Shown in pieces: positions 7,637 to 18,012 of a stretch of DNA of 64,000 bases. Under the pieces are notes generated by a model. That model was not told the DNA's origin. It made no database searches and saw only the letters and a program-made list of their open reading frames with translations. The DNA comes from Erwinia_E haradaeae_D (GTDB lineage: Bacteria; Pseudomonadota; Gammaproteobacteria; Enterobacterales; Enterobacteriaceae): positions 124,001 to 188,000 of the forward strand of contig NZ_LR217715.1 of the NCBI RefSeq assembly GCF_900698935.1, in the 5' to 3' direction. Position numbers and translations under genes: made by a program. Numbering within the stretch: the stretch's first letter is position 1; each line of letters opens with the position of its first letter.

Positions 7637-9304
7637 ATGCCTTCGCAACGCAATTTTTTTCTCATTATTGTTTTTCTTTTATCCTTAGTTATTTGGCAAG
7701 GATTACAAATCCATAACTTGGTGCAGCCATTGCCAGCCCATGGTATACAGGGTACTGCTAATATAAATCATGCTATTTGGAACGAAGAAGTTTTAAAAAG
7801 CAGTTTAAATAAAGTCATTACAGTGAAAACTGATGTGCTTTCTTTAAGAATCAACACTCATGGCGGTGATATTGAACAAGCAGCGTTATTAACTTATTCA
7901 GATAAGTTAAGATCCACGCGTCCCTTTATTCTCTTAGAATCTAGACCTGATTTCATATATCAAGCACGCAGTGGTTTAACTGAAATTGACGAATCAGGGC
8001 ATCCTGTGCATGATAGGCTTGTTTTATTCACTAGTAATGAAGAGAACTTCGAGCTATCAGAGAATCAAAATGAATTACGCGTTCCATTAACATTCGTAGG
8101 AAAAAATAATCTTACTTATATAAAGACATTTATTTTAAGACGTGGTGATTATGCTGTAACCGTTGATTACAAGATTCTTAATATGACCGAGAAACCAATA
8201 GAGCTTTCCATGTTCGGTCAGATACAACAAACTGTCAATCTACCAGAAGATCGCAATACTAATAGTAGTAATTTTGCACTACACACTTTTCGGGGGGCGG
8301 CTTATTCCAGTAGTGAGAATAAATATGAGAAGTATTCATTTGACACTATTATGGAGAATAAGAATCTTTCTATGATTACAATGAATGGATGGGTAGCAAT
8401 GTTACAGCAGTATTTCGCTACAATTTGGATTCCACATACAATCGGTAGTAATTCTCTTTATACTAGCAATTTAGGGGATGGAACTGTAGTTATTGGATAT
8501 CGATCTACACCAGTGAAAATTGCACCCGGTTCTCAAAAACAATTATTAGCGACATTGTGGGTGGGACCAGAAATTCAGGATCGTATGGCCAATATCGCGC
8601 CATACTTAGATCTCACCGTGGATTATGGTTGGTTGTGGTTTATTTCACAACCTTTATTTAAATTATTACAATTCCTGAACCGTTTTATTAAAAATTGGGG
8701 TTTTTCAATTGTCTTGATTACTTTAATTGTACGCACTATTATGTATCCACTAAGTAAGGCACAGTATACCTCAATGGCTCGTATGCGTATATTACAACCT
8801 AAGATTCAGGTCATGCGTGAGCGTTTGATCAATGATAAGCAACGTATGAGTCAGGAAATAATGGAATTATATAAAAAAGAAAAAGTAAATCCACTAGGAG
8901 GATGTCTGCCGTTAATGATTCAGATGCCTATTTTCCTTGGGTTATATTATATGTTGATTGGATCGGTAGAGTTGCGGCATGCCTCATTTATGCTCTGGAT
9001 TCAGGATTTATCCGCACAAGATCCATACTACATTCTACCTCTTGTAATGGGAGGAACAATGTTTGGTATTCAAAAGTTTTCGCCAACTACTGCGACGGAT
9101 CCTGTACAGCAAAAAATAATTGCTTTGATGCCAGTAATATTTACGATATTTTTCTTGTGCTTTCCATCCGGTCTTGTTTTATACTATATTGTGAGTAATC
9201 TGGTAACTTTATTACAACAGCATATTATTTATCGTGATTTAGAAAAACGCGGTCTATATGATCGTCATAATGATAAGCGTAAAATTACAGTTAGTAAAAG
9301 TTGA
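7376..9304 (+). CDS. yidC: Membrane protein insertase YidC, fused in frame behind YidD
   Basis: YidC inserts inner-membrane proteins alone or with SecYEG. In this 642-aa frame the first ~87 residues are YidD; YidC begins at an internal ATG (7637) with MPSQRNFFLIIVFLLSLVIWQ, its first membrane segment and the counterpart of E. coli MDSQRN. Next come the large periplasmic P1 domain (NTHGGDIEQA, SSNFALHTFRGAAYSS, WVAMLQQYFA), then the conserved core: YGWLWFISQPLFKLL, WGFSIVLITLIVRTIMYPLSKAQYTSMA, GGCLPLMIQMPIFLGLYYML and FPSGLVLYYIVSNLVTLLQQ. The YidC part (555 aa) is full length (E. coli 548), so the fusion adds to YidC and truncates nothing. YidC's N terminus is cytoplasmic, as YidD is thought to be, so a fusion would be topologically possible. 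No mnmE follows, unlike in E. coli. Confidence 0.93.
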   Translation: MEAPSAFIARFLIALIYLYRRFISPIIGPCCRFQPTCSQYSIDVLQSFGVLKGSWLTIKRILQCHPFHFSDHNPVPLGKHRLQRTLQMPSQRNFFLIIVFLLSLVIWQGLQIHNLVQPLPAHGIQGTANINHAIWNEEVLKSSLNKVITVKTDVLSLRINTHGGDIEQAALLTYSDKLRSTRPFILLESRPDFIYQARSGLTEIDESGHPVHDRLVLFTSNEENFELSENQNELRVPLTFVGKNNLTYIKTFILRRGDYAVTVDYKILNMTEKPIELSMFGQIQQTVNLPEDRNTNSSNFALHTFRGAAYSSSENKYEKYSFDTIMENKNLSMITMNGWVAMLQQYFATIWIPHTIGSNSLYTSNLGDGTVVIGYRSTPVKIAPGSQKQLLATLWVGPEIQDRMANIAPYLDLTVDYGWLWFISQPLFKLLQFLNRFIKNWGFSIVLITLIVRTIMYPLSKAQYTSMARMRILQPKIQVMRERLINDKQRMSQEIMELYKKEKVNPLGGCLPLMIQMPIFLGLYYMLIGSVELRHASFMLWIQDLSAQDPYYILPLVMGGTMFGIQKFSPTTATDPVQQKIIALMPVIFTIFFLCFPSGLVLYYIVSNLVTLLQQHIIYRDLEKRGLYDRHNDKRKITVSKS

Positions 9305-9662
9305 GTTACTAAACTCATTAGATCATTATATCCATATATAATAACTTATAGTGGATGTTCAATGACAATTTAGAAAAAGAAGATTATTTTCTATGTTGAG
9401 CGAATCAAAAGTAATATATAGTGTTTATTAGACACACTAGGTACAGTTATGCGAAATATGAAATATTTCTGAGTGTGCATTGCAACGAGTACATTAGAAA
9501 AGTGATGAACAGTGCACGGATGCATATCGAAAATGACTATATACTAAACATATTCCAAGTTTTCAAACAAATTATTACTGCAATCGTGTACTATAGATAT
9601 AGCATTACACAGATCATATATAGGATCCCCTTATAATTGTTTATTATAAAGAGAGGGTGTAA
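9305..9662. other. Gene-free gap yidC-rpoH
   Basis: This is 358 bases of AT-rich sequence. Near its end TTATAAT-TGTTT-ATTATAA (9631-9649) forms a 7-bp hairpin just before the rpoH Shine-Dalgarno GAGAGGG. The same bases contain TATAAT, so the site could be a -10 box or a leader hairpin; I cannot decide. A 71-codon open frame here has no recognisable protein character. Confidence 0.5.
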
Positions 9663-10517
9663 ATGACGAAAGAAATGCAAATTATCAATGTTTCCTCTTT
9701 AGGTAACTTGGATGCTTATATCAGAGCAGTGAATTCGTGGCCGATGCTGACGGCAGACGAGGAGCAAACATTAGCTAAACGGTTGTATTATCGGGGTGAT
9801 TTATTAGCAGCTAAAACATTAATCTTATCTCACTTACGGTTCGTAGTGCATGTTGCGTGTAATTATTCTGGCTATGGTTTACTTAAGGCAGATTTGATTC
9901 AAGAAGGCAATATTGGGTTAATGAAAGCGGTACGACGCTTTAATCCAGAAGTTGGTGTGCGTTTAGTATCTTTTGCCGTACATTGGATAAAAGCAGAAAT
10001 TCATGAATATGTATTACGCAATTGGCGTATCGTAAAGGTTGCTACAACAAAAGCACAACGAAAATTGTTTTTTAATCTGAGAAAAACTAAAAAACGTCTA
10101 GGTTGGTTCAATCAGGACGAAGTAGAAATGGTGGCACGAGAGTTAGGTGTGAGTAGTAAAGATGTACGAGAAATGGAATCACGCATGTCTGCACAAGATG
10201 TAACTTTTGATCCTCAGCCAGATAATGATTCTGAACATAGCACTCTGTCTCCAATGTTTTATTTAAAAGACTCTGCTTCGAATTTTGCACATGGTGTTGA
10301 AGAAGATAATTGGGGCGATTATGCTACCGATAAGCTTAGTTCGGCCTTACAGGACTTAGATGAGCGTAGCCAACATATTATTCGTGCCAGATGGTTAGAT
10401 TCGAGTAATAAAACCACCTTACAAGAGCTAGCTACTCATTACGGAGTATCTGCTGAACGTATTCGGCAGCTTGAGAAAAATGCTATGAAAAAGTTACGTG
10501 TAGCTATTGAAGTATAA
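9663..10517 (+). CDS. rpoH: RNA polymerase heat-shock sigma factor 32
   Basis: RpoH directs RNA polymerase to heat-shock promoters such as those of chaperones and proteases. The 284 aa equal E. coli RpoH in length. Region 2 is nearly identical (AAKTLILSHLRFVVHVA, DLIQEGNIGLMKAVRRFNPEVGVRLVSFAVHWIKAEIHEYVLRNWRIVK), the RpoH-specific box QRKLFFNLRKTKKRLGWFNQDEV (about residues 132-154) is unchanged in its core, and region 4 ends with TLQELATHYGVSAERIRQLEKNAMKKLR. It begins with ATG behind GAGAGGG. It stands alone; in E. coli it follows ftsYEX. In reduced symbionts sigma-32 is often one of the two sigma factors kept, in line with constant high chaperone demand. Confidence 0.97.
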   Translation: MTKEMQIINVSSLGNLDAYIRAVNSWPMLTADEEQTLAKRLYYRGDLLAAKTLILSHLRFVVHVACNYSGYGLLKADLIQEGNIGLMKAVRRFNPEVGVRLVSFAVHWIKAEIHEYVLRNWRIVKVATTKAQRKLFFNLRKTKKRLGWFNQDEVEMVARELGVSSKDVREMESRMSAQDVTFDPQPDNDSEHSTLSPMFYLKDSASNFAHGVEEDNWGDYATDKLSSALQDLDERSQHIIRARWLDSSNKTTLQELATHYGVSAERIRQLEKNAMKKLRVAIEV

Positions 10518-11362
10518 TATATATGTTTTTTGAAAACTCTGATGCATTTAATCACCGTCATCATGACAAATATTCGGATACGTATTATATCATCTTTGAT
10601 GACTGGTGATACAAGAGTGTGAATAATGATTTTTCTATATTGATCCTTAGTGTATGTAAGCGATATATGATGATCTAATACAGTCGTATATCATACTATT
10701 TTCAATCTAAATGTTGATGCAATAGGTGCTGTAAAAAGATTTTGAATATAAGACATTTGCGCTTTCATCACATGATTAATTATACGCGTATCATTAGGAC
10801 TGTATCATAAAATGGTTGATCCATTATTATAGGTTAGTTTTTTACAATAAAAAATTTAGCATGAGTGTCAAAAACGGTTCAATGATTTATATATTGCAAT
10901 ATAGATGAATACAAAGAATTTTTAAAAGTATTTACTGAATGCATGATGTGTAGAGCACGTCAATAAAATTGAAAATAGCCACATGCATGTAGAGCATATA
11001 TAGGATATTTTTTTGAGCACGATTTTACACTAGAAATGTATAGGGATTATCATAAGGTATTTCGAATAAAAATAGAATAATAAATCAGCATGAGTGCTTA
11101 TCATGCATGTAGCACAGTTTATACATCAAGATATGTATAGCTGTTTGATTATGTCATAAACCATATGATTACTAAATGTACATAAAAACTCATTGGTATA
11201 TTCTGACTTTTGGAGATGCATTGAGGAATATAAACTATCCAGACGTCTGATGTTGTATTGTTAATAACACAAATGAAGAAAACAGTACGAACGATTTTTT
11301 TCCCGCAACGAAAGTTAGGAAAGATAATAAACTACACAAAGGTGTATTTTAGTACAACTGAT
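10518..11362. other. Gene-free gap rpoH-rluC
   Basis: This is 845 bases of very AT-rich DNA. I see no gene, tRNA or convincing remnant. In E. coli rluC is divergent from rne; no rne sequence is visible here. Confidence 0.5.
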
Positions 11363-12316
11363 ATGAATAATGATACTGTTACTCAGAATAGAATTATTGT
11401 TCTGCCTGATATGGCAGCACAACGTATAGATAATTTTTTACATACAAGGCTTAAAGGTATTCCAAGAAGTATGCTTTATCGTATATTACGGACTGGTGTT
11501 GTACGTGTTAATCAAAGACGCATCAAACCACAATATAAATTACAATTTGGAGATGAAGTAAGTTATCCTAATTTTGCTACGACACCACAAAAAAATACGA
11601 TCAATACTTCGCAAGCAGCGATATTTTCTGCATTAGAACATTCTATACTTTATGAGGATGAGTATGTTGTAGGATTAAACAAACCTTCTGGAATAGCGGT
11701 TCATGGCGGAACTGGTTTAAGATTTGGTATTATTGAAGCTTTGCGTGCATTACGACCCCCTACATCATTTCTTGAATTAGTTCACCGCTTAGATCGTGAT
11801 ACATCAGGTGTTTTGTTATTGGCAAAAAAACGCTCATCATTGCGGATTCTTCACGATCAATTACGCGAAAAGAGTATGAAGAAAGACTACTTGGCTTTAG
11901 TACAAGGTCAGTGGCCCACACATACTAGAGTGGTAGATGCACCTCTTTTAAAACGGATAAAAGTGCATAATTATCAAAAGATGTGTGTTAGCAGCGCTGG
12001 GAAACCATCTATTACATTATTTCAGATAGAGGAGAGTTACGCACAAGTTGCAACTTTAGTTAAGGCCTCTTTAGTCACTGGGCGTATGCACCAAATTCGT
12101 GTGCACGCATCGCATGCAGGTCATCCTATTGCGTTAGATTATCGTTACGGAACTCATGAGTTCCGTAAGAAGATGAGTTATATAGGATTGAATCGTCTAT
12201 TTTTACATGCCACTACATTATCTTTTATACATCCAAGAAATGGCAAACAAATATCTATAAAAGCGCCTCTGGATGATGAATTGAGGAAGTGTTTGGAAAC
12301 ATTGCGCGGTAAGTAG
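11363..12316 (+). CDS. rluC: 23S rRNA pseudouridine(955/2504/2580) synthase RluC
   Basis: RluC isomerises three uridines of 23S rRNA to pseudouridine during ribosome assembly. The frame has an N-terminal S4-like RNA-binding domain (AAQRIDNFLHTRLKGIPRSMLYRILR, then VRVNQRRIKP) and a RluA-type catalytic domain with HRLDRDTSGVLLLAKK, whose Asp is the catalytic nucleophile, plus VTGRMHQIRVHASHAGHPIALD. I chose the ATG at 11363, giving 317 aa against 319 in E. coli; an in-frame TTG at 11258 would add 35 residues with no counterpart. It is isolated, with the opposing rapZ 600 bases on. Confidence 0.95.
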   Translation: MNNDTVTQNRIIVLPDMAAQRIDNFLHTRLKGIPRSMLYRILRTGVVRVNQRRIKPQYKLQFGDEVSYPNFATTPQKNTINTSQAAIFSALEHSILYEDEYVVGLNKPSGIAVHGGTGLRFGIIEALRALRPPTSFLELVHRLDRDTSGVLLLAKKRSSLRILHDQLREKSMKKDYLALVQGQWPTHTRVVDAPLLKRIKVHNYQKMCVSSAGKPSITLFQIEESYAQVATLVKASLVTGRMHQIRVHASHAGHPIALDYRYGTHEFRKKMSYIGLNRLFLHATTLSFIHPRNGKQISIKAPLDDELRKCLETLRGK

Positions 12317-12921
12317 TACGCTGTATAGAGTGATAGTACTGATTTTTTATCACGTGGGTATCTTTATGAAGCTATATACTTTAATGCGTGTTTTTGAAGT
12401 CAGCGTGATGTGTCACTGTGACAACAATAAAACAGTTAGATGTTTTGGATAATGACCACGCAGTGGATGCATTCATAATAGAGATCATAAATATGCAAAT
12501 AAAGTGAATAGTTAGTCTTTTATTACGGATGTTAAGACTCTTTAACTGTATGTATGATTTTTGTAAAATTAGTATATGGAAGATGAATAGAAGTGGAATA
12601 TAGTATCAGCACTAAGAACGTGAGAACGAATTTTTTTGCGCATTTCGGGTCATATAATGTTCAGAGCTCGTGTGATATAACATTTTTTAACATAAATAGA
12701 GATATGAATAAGATTATAAGTTCATAACGTGCTGTATAGCATAATACGCAGTCTAGCTTTTCTGTGTGATAATATCTCTCTCTATATTGAACAGGAGATA
12801 TTGAGTAAGTAGAGAATAAACCTCTGAGAAGCAGGACTACAAAGTAGTGTTTTGATAAGATATTTTATAGAGTCGATCAACAAGAGTGTTATCATTCTGC
12901 AGCTATTTTTTTAAATAAATT
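12317..12921. other. Gene-free gap between convergent rluC and rapZ
   Basis: This is 605 bases. TGTCA-CTG-TGACA at 12411-12423 is a short perfect hairpin. I see no T-tract terminator for either gene and no coding remnant. Confidence 0.5.
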
Positions 12922-13767
12922 TTATTTCTCCAAAGCGCGATGGCGAGATTGTACGGTTTTACCATATGATCGAAAGTAATCTGCTAATTGATTCACGACA
13001 TAGACTGAGCGGTGTTGACCCCCAGTGCATCCAATAGCTATAGTAAGATAACTACGGTTGTTTTTTTCTAACATGGGAAGCCATAGTTCTAAATATTTGC
13101 ATGTATGTGAAATGAAGTTGTAAACTTCCATCTGTTGTTTTAGAAATTTTGTTACAGGTTGGTCGCAACCTGTCATGGAGCGCAGCTCAGGATGCCAGTG
13201 TGGGTTTGGTAAAAAACGTACATCAAATACATAATCAGCATCGATAGGAATACCATATTTAAAACCAAAAGATTCAAAAACTATTGTCAATTCACGCTTA
13301 CGTTTTCCTGATAAGCGTGCACGCAGTATTTCCGTGAGCTGATGGACTGACAGTTCTGAAGTGTTAATCATTAAATCGGCTCTGGATCGAAGGGGAGATA
13401 AAAGAATATTTTCTTCTTCGATAGCATTTTCTAATGAAATATGCTGTTTAGATAAAGGGTGTAAACGACGGGTATCACTATATCTCCGGATTAATGTATT
13501 GCTGTCAGCATCTAGAAAGAGAAGCTGTGGTATAAAAAGATCTGGCAAATTAAGTAATACTTTTTCAAAGACTCCAGGGTGTTTCGGCATATTGCGAATG
13601 TCAATGCTGACCGCAGCAGATATATAACGTTCAGCTAATAAGCGAGCTAAATCTGGTAATAGAACTATAGGTAGATTATCTACGCAGTAAAAACCCATAT
13701 CTTCTACTGCGCGCAAAGCTACAGATTTTCCTGAGCCTGAACGACCGCTTATAATCATTAAAAGCAT
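12922..13767 (-). CDS. rapZ: RNase adapter protein RapZ
   Basis: In E. coli RapZ binds the small RNA GlmZ and delivers it to RNase E, tuning glucosamine-6-phosphate synthase for cell-wall precursors. The 281 aa match E. coli RapZ (284 aa) throughout: P-loop GRSGSGKSVALRAVEDMGFYCVDNLP at the N terminus, a Walker B-like LLFLDAD, and the C-terminal RNA-binding half with FGFKYGIPIDADYVFDVRFLPNPHW and IGCTGGQHRSVYVVNQLADYF. The final basic patch (SRHRALEK) is shorter by about three residues. A strong AGGAGGG precedes the ATG. In E. coli rapZ ends the rpoN operon; here it is alone. Whether GlmZ or GlmY still exists cannot be seen. Confidence 0.95.
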   Translation of the reverse strand: MLLMIISGRSGSGKSVALRAVEDMGFYCVDNLPIVLLPDLARLLAERYISAAVSIDIRNMPKHPGVFEKVLLNLPDLFIPQLLFLDADSNTLIRRYSDTRRLHPLSKQHISLENAIEEENILLSPLRSRADLMINTSELSVHQLTEILRARLSGKRKRELTIVFESFGFKYGIPIDADYVFDVRFLPNPHWHPELRSMTGCDQPVTKFLKQQMEVYNFISHTCKYLELWLPMLEKNNRSYLTIAIGCTGGQHRSVYVVNQLADYFRSYGKTVQSRHRALEK

Positions 13768-14415
13768 TTTCCCTCCTGTGATGTTTTGTAAAAAGCTTTT
13801 GCAGTCAATTTATTTTAGGGGGTTTGCATGATCTTATTATAGCGAAGTAAAGTGCCCAATCACCCACTAATCTAAATGATATAATCATAGTTACAACACA
13901 TGATCATTTGTATTTAATAGCTGTATACATCTAACAATGTTTATTAGACTTAGGTCATTCCTCTAAAAGCTTGTACTTGGTAAGCGTATTGGCGGAGTAT
14001 GAACTATAATTTGTAATATTGTGTGTGATGCTTACGATGAAGGTATATGTTTGCAATTTTTAGGTTAGTCAATGACTGACTACAGTGTATACTTTAATTT
14101 TTGTTTATTATGCACATTAGTAATATTGCATAGTTAGTAGGAGGTATATATATTTTCATATCAAGCAAGCTCTTTTAGTTTTCAGTGTATTACCAGATTG
14201 TATTTTTGAAATATAAATTATATATGCATTAAATTATTACATGTTAATAGCAAAAAATAGATACAGAGCATAGGTATCTATGTCTTAAAAAGTTTTTCAG
14301 CAGTGCCATACTCTTGTCTCGCGATTGTTGGAAGAACGGATAACGGTGAGACAAATCAGATTAATTCCTGTGTCCTCACAAATAAATGTTAATTCTAAAC
14401 AGAGTGATTGTGGAT
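13768..14415. other. Gene-free gap between divergent rapZ and smrB
   Basis: This 648-base region should carry both promoters. I could not single out a convincing -35/-10 pair, and I see no remnant of the rpoN-hpf-ptsN genes that precede rapZ in E. coli. Confidence 0.5.
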
Positions 14416-14967
14416 ATGAACAACAAAGAGCAGGGTAGTATGGAAGAGCAAAAAAAGTTCTTTCGACATTGCATGCGTGATACACGTCAGTTAGTACAGG
14501 ATACTATTTTCCATACGCCATTGCGGAAAAATCACACTCGAAGAACTTTGCAGCGTCTTTTATTAGAACAAAGAGATGAGAGTTATTATTTTTCTAACGA
14601 GTTTCAATCCATTGTATCTAACGAGAGTGCATTATATTATATACGTCATGATGTTCAGCGTTATGAGCTTAAAAAATTATATAGTGGGTACTATATACCA
14701 GAAATTTTTCTTGATCTTCACGGGTTAACTCAAATAGCAGCAAAAAGGGAACTAGGTACTCTGATTGCAACTTGTCGTAGGGAAAACCTTTATTGTACTG
14801 GTATTATGCATGGATATGGTAAGCAGGTGCTTAAACAACGCACGCCTTTATGGTTAGCAAAACACCCCTTAGTCATGGCTTTTCATACAGCACCTAAGAA
14901 GTTTGGTGGTGATGCTGCGCTATTAGTGTTAATAGAAGTAGAAAATCGGTGTTATCAGGGTAGTTAA
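14416..14967 (+). CDS. smrB: Smr-domain endonuclease SmrB (ribosome rescue)
   Basis: SmrB cleaves mRNA between collided ribosomes so that trapped ribosomes can be rescued. The 183 aa equal the E. coli protein (formerly YfcN). The N-terminal extension includes FFRHCMRDTRQLVQDTIFH; the Smr domain has the hallmark LDLHGLTQ (about residues 97-104) and HGYGKQVLKQRTPLWLAKHPLVMAFH, ending GGDAALLVLIEVE. E. coli has HGHGK where this has HGYGK; the DLHG and GK core is kept. I chose the ATG at 14416 because it gives the E. coli length; an ATG at 14386 would add ten residues. Confidence 0.93.
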   Translation: MNNKEQGSMEEQKKFFRHCMRDTRQLVQDTIFHTPLRKNHTRRTLQRLLLEQRDESYYFSNEFQSIVSNESALYYIRHDVQRYELKKLYSGYYIPEIFLDLHGLTQIAAKRELGTLIATCRRENLYCTGIMHGYGKQVLKQRTPLWLAKHPLVMAFHTAPKKFGGDAALLVLIEVENRCYQGS

Positions 14968-15241
14968 AATAATTATTGCTATCATAACATTATATTATAT
15001 GAGTCTTTTTGATGCTAAGGAATCAGGGTGCTTATATATTTTATCATTGAGAACAGGGAGTGCTAATGCAAATATTCTCTGAGATGCCGTGATAGCTTAT
15101 AAAGCATCTGGATGTTACTTTATCATTAATGGATATAAGTTTTTAAGTTTATTATTAGTAATACAGAGATAAGAGTAGTGTAAAAATAGAGTTTGCTGTA
15201 TAGCTATTTATAGAGAGAATATGAAATAAGTTAAATTTCTT

Positions 15242-15772
15242 TTAGAACGGATCGTTGTTTGTTTCGTAATTAGCATAGTCTTTATTCAGACGGTTTTGTT
15301 TAATAATTTGAGGGGATATATACCATTGTATTTTACTGGATATTGGTTTAGAACAGAGGTCGATACAGGCGACTGCTGAAGTAGAAAATATTTTATTTTT
15401 TGTTTGCGGACACAATACATCAAGCAGATTTCTAATAAGAGGTAGATGCGAAATAATCATCACTGATTGCGCCATGTCCTGTTCTAGTTCTTGAATATAA
15501 GTAATGATTTTGCTATGCAGTCCGCCTGGGATCAATTCCCATAAAATGTTGACTTTTAGAGGTAATAAGAATTCTTTTTGTATTGCATTGAATGTTTGTT
15601 GAGCACGTATATAAGGACTGATTAACACTTTTTCTACATAAATTAATTTTTTACTATATAGCCATTGTGCTATTTGACGAGATTCGAAATATCCGCGAGA
15701 GGTTAAAGGTCTGTAAAAATCATTAGTATATTTTGAGATAGACTCACCATGACGCATTAGAAAAATTTGCAT
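15242..15772 (-). CDS. sixA: Phosphohistidine phosphatase SixA
   Basis: SixA is a histidine phosphatase; in E. coli it acts on phosphohistidine of ArcB or the nitrogen phosphotransferase system. The N terminus MQIFLMRHGES carries the catalytic RHG, followed by VLISPYIRAQQTF and the second catalytic histidine in VMIISHLPLIRNLLDVLCP. It is 176 aa against 161 in E. coli; the excess is a low-complexity C-terminal tail (QNRLNKDYANYETNNDPF). It converges on smrB across a 274-base gap. In E. coli K-12 the two genes flank a fimbrial cluster (b2331 and b2340), so their nearness here preserves an old linkage. The sequence is more diverged than that of its neighbours, which may mean relaxed constraint. 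Confidence 0.9.
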   Translation of the reverse strand: MQIFLMRHGESISKYTNDFYRPLTSRGYFESRQIAQWLYSKKLIYVEKVLISPYIRAQQTFNAIQKEFLLPLKVNILWELIPGGLHSKIITYIQELEQDMAQSVMIISHLPLIRNLLDVLCPQTKNKIFSTSAVACIDLCSKPISSKIQWYISPQIIKQNRLNKDYANYETNNDPF

Positions 15773-18012
15773 ATGATACCAGAAAATTCATATATAAGTG
15801 ATAATCTAATTTAATTTTTTAAGATAGTCATGAGTTATGACTATACTATACTTTTCTCCACAAATACTAGTAAAGAAGTTCATTTTTTAGATTTTATAAG
15901 TCAAAATAATGTTAATTCTTTAAAAGACAAAACCTTCTTTTTATACCACTAAATATAATTTTTTTGCAAAAAATATCTTTTTGTTGAAGGTCGTTTTTTT
16001 ATGACAGAGGATATACCTCTGGTATATGTGCAAGAGCTATAGATAGTATTATAGTATATACTATACTCACATTAATATGTTATCAAAGTAAAATAATACA
16101 TTCAAAATTCTTGTATGTAAAGTGTCGTGATTATATTTTCGTGATGGTAAATCAAGAGTATTCATGATGTTTATACACTATAAGTAATTTTTTCTCCACA
16201 AATATCTTATTAGAGAGAACATTGGTTATATTCGATTATTGTCTATCCTAATGGTGTTTATGAATTTTGTGGCGAAATTTTAAAATCTTATGATTCAAAG
16301 TGCTTTTTTCTTAAAAGAGAACTATCTATGTTACAGTAATTAGTGTCATCATCTTATATAAGAACTGTCTCTCGGGTTATGTTACAAAATATTACGAGCA
16401 GATGCACAGGTATCGCCTATGCTATTATAGTATGTGTAATATTTGTAGCATTGTTAATGTGTGATCAGGTTGTTAAATTATAGTATATTATTTGAAAAAT
16501 GGCATCCTGTTTACACAATGACTATCATATACATAGAATTATAAAAAGTGTAGTTAGAAGCTTTTCTGTCTGTTCATGTTGCCTAAAAATCATCATCATT
16601 GATAATAATGGTTTCTAGAAAAATAATTATTGCGGAGTGATTGTTAGTGATTGGCCTTATTTTGTATTATATTGAGACATTCTATATATGATTTTACATG
16701 TAAATATATGTCATAATGTTTATTAGTCTAACCTTTTGTAAATATGGCATAGTTTAATATTTGTTTCTATGCTAGGGGCGTGCGCTGGTGATAAATTTCA
16801 TCAATATATCGTAACGATCCTCCACATATAGTTTTGATTGTCATCAGATTCAAGGAAGACGCGTATATAATAGATGGAAAACCCTCCACTATGCATATAC
16901 AATCTTTGTGTATATTTAGTATATAAGATTTCATGTAGCATGAATGTTTCTAAGTGTTCATGGGTGATATGCCTTATAACATGATGGTTTGATGTAGATA
17001 TATTTATAGAACAATATGACTTCATTAGTGTTTTTAGGAATCATATGTTTTTAATTTCTGATACATGGTGTGATATATATTCTAATATCGATGGTATATG
17101 TATAGAGAATTAATGCATCATGAATGCATGTCTACATATTTTAATAATAAGAATATATGTTGGATATTAAACATCATACAGACAGCAGCTAGGTTTTATT
17201 AAAATACTATCAACTATGGTATAGCCTCTTTTAATATAGTATTTAAAAGAAAATGTACTCACAAGTATAGAAAAGAGGTAGATAAAAGTATCACATTACA
17301 CGACAGTAGTTATATTGAACGATAATTGTGTATGGTGAGTAGCATTCTGAGTTTTTGAGTAGATTAGATCACTGCTATAAGAATGTATAACTTGAAATAA
17401 AAATGATCGATAACAGCACAGATTGCATAGATTGAATAGATGTGATTACTACATGAATATAATGATTACATGCAGGTCGTATTGCAGTATAATGTGTAAT
17501 TATATACTGGGTGTATCAGTAATTTCTCGTGTTTCCTATGTATGTATAGAGACAGTTCTATTACACAGAGAATATTATTAATATATGTTGCTATATTATA
17601 TGAGATAGCATGCATCAATATTTGTATAATAGCATATCTATATACCAATGGTAATTGACAAAAGAATAAGTCGGTACAGTTATGAAACTTGGGCTCAGTA
17701 TATGACATGAATATAACAAATTACTATTTATGATCGCACATTATGGTGTCTGAAAATTTACTACCTTGCTTTTCTAAAGATGAGCGCGTTAGGCTAAACA
17801 GCCTATCCAATAGGATATATCATTAAGCAGACGTGAAACATGAACAGTAATATCGATGGTAATAGCAAGTATACATTTACATGTAGAATGTATTTTGTTT
17901 TTTCGGCTGTTATGCTGCAAGATGTCAAAAAGATTCTTATTTAGTATGTATAAATATATTTAGCGAACAGTGAACGTCATTCCATTTCTAAGTAATGTTG
18001 AAAATTGTTGAA
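15773..18012. other. 2.2-kb gene-free region with scattered repeats
   Basis: No protein frame here looks real; the 74- and 80-codon frames on the minus strand (16801-17025, 17466-17708) have random composition. It contains a repeated 15-base motif (TTTTCTCCACAAATA at 15852 and 16190), a nearby TTATACACT (16171), and small hairpins such as AGAGG-ATATA-CCTCT (16006-16020) and TATCC-AATA-GGATA (17802). Probably it is the eroded remains of lost genes. Confidence 0.5.
15852..16204. repeat. Pair of 15-base direct repeats with DnaA-box-like core
   Basis: TTTTCTCCACAAATA occurs at 15852-15866 and again at 16190-16204. Its TTCTCCACA core differs from the DnaA-box consensus TTATNCACA at one base; TTATACACT at 16171-16179 also has one mismatch. 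The identity of the two copies is seen directly; a role in DnaA binding is only a guess. Confidence 0.35.

Noticed and set aside
9421..9636. 71-codon plus-strand frame before rpoH
   Set aside because: Random composition in the rpoH promoter region, with no recognisable protein features.
16801..17708. Two minus-strand frames of 74 and 80 codons in the sixA-engB gap
   Set aside because: His-, Ile- and Tyr-rich strings typical of translated AT-rich non-coding DNA; no ribosome site.
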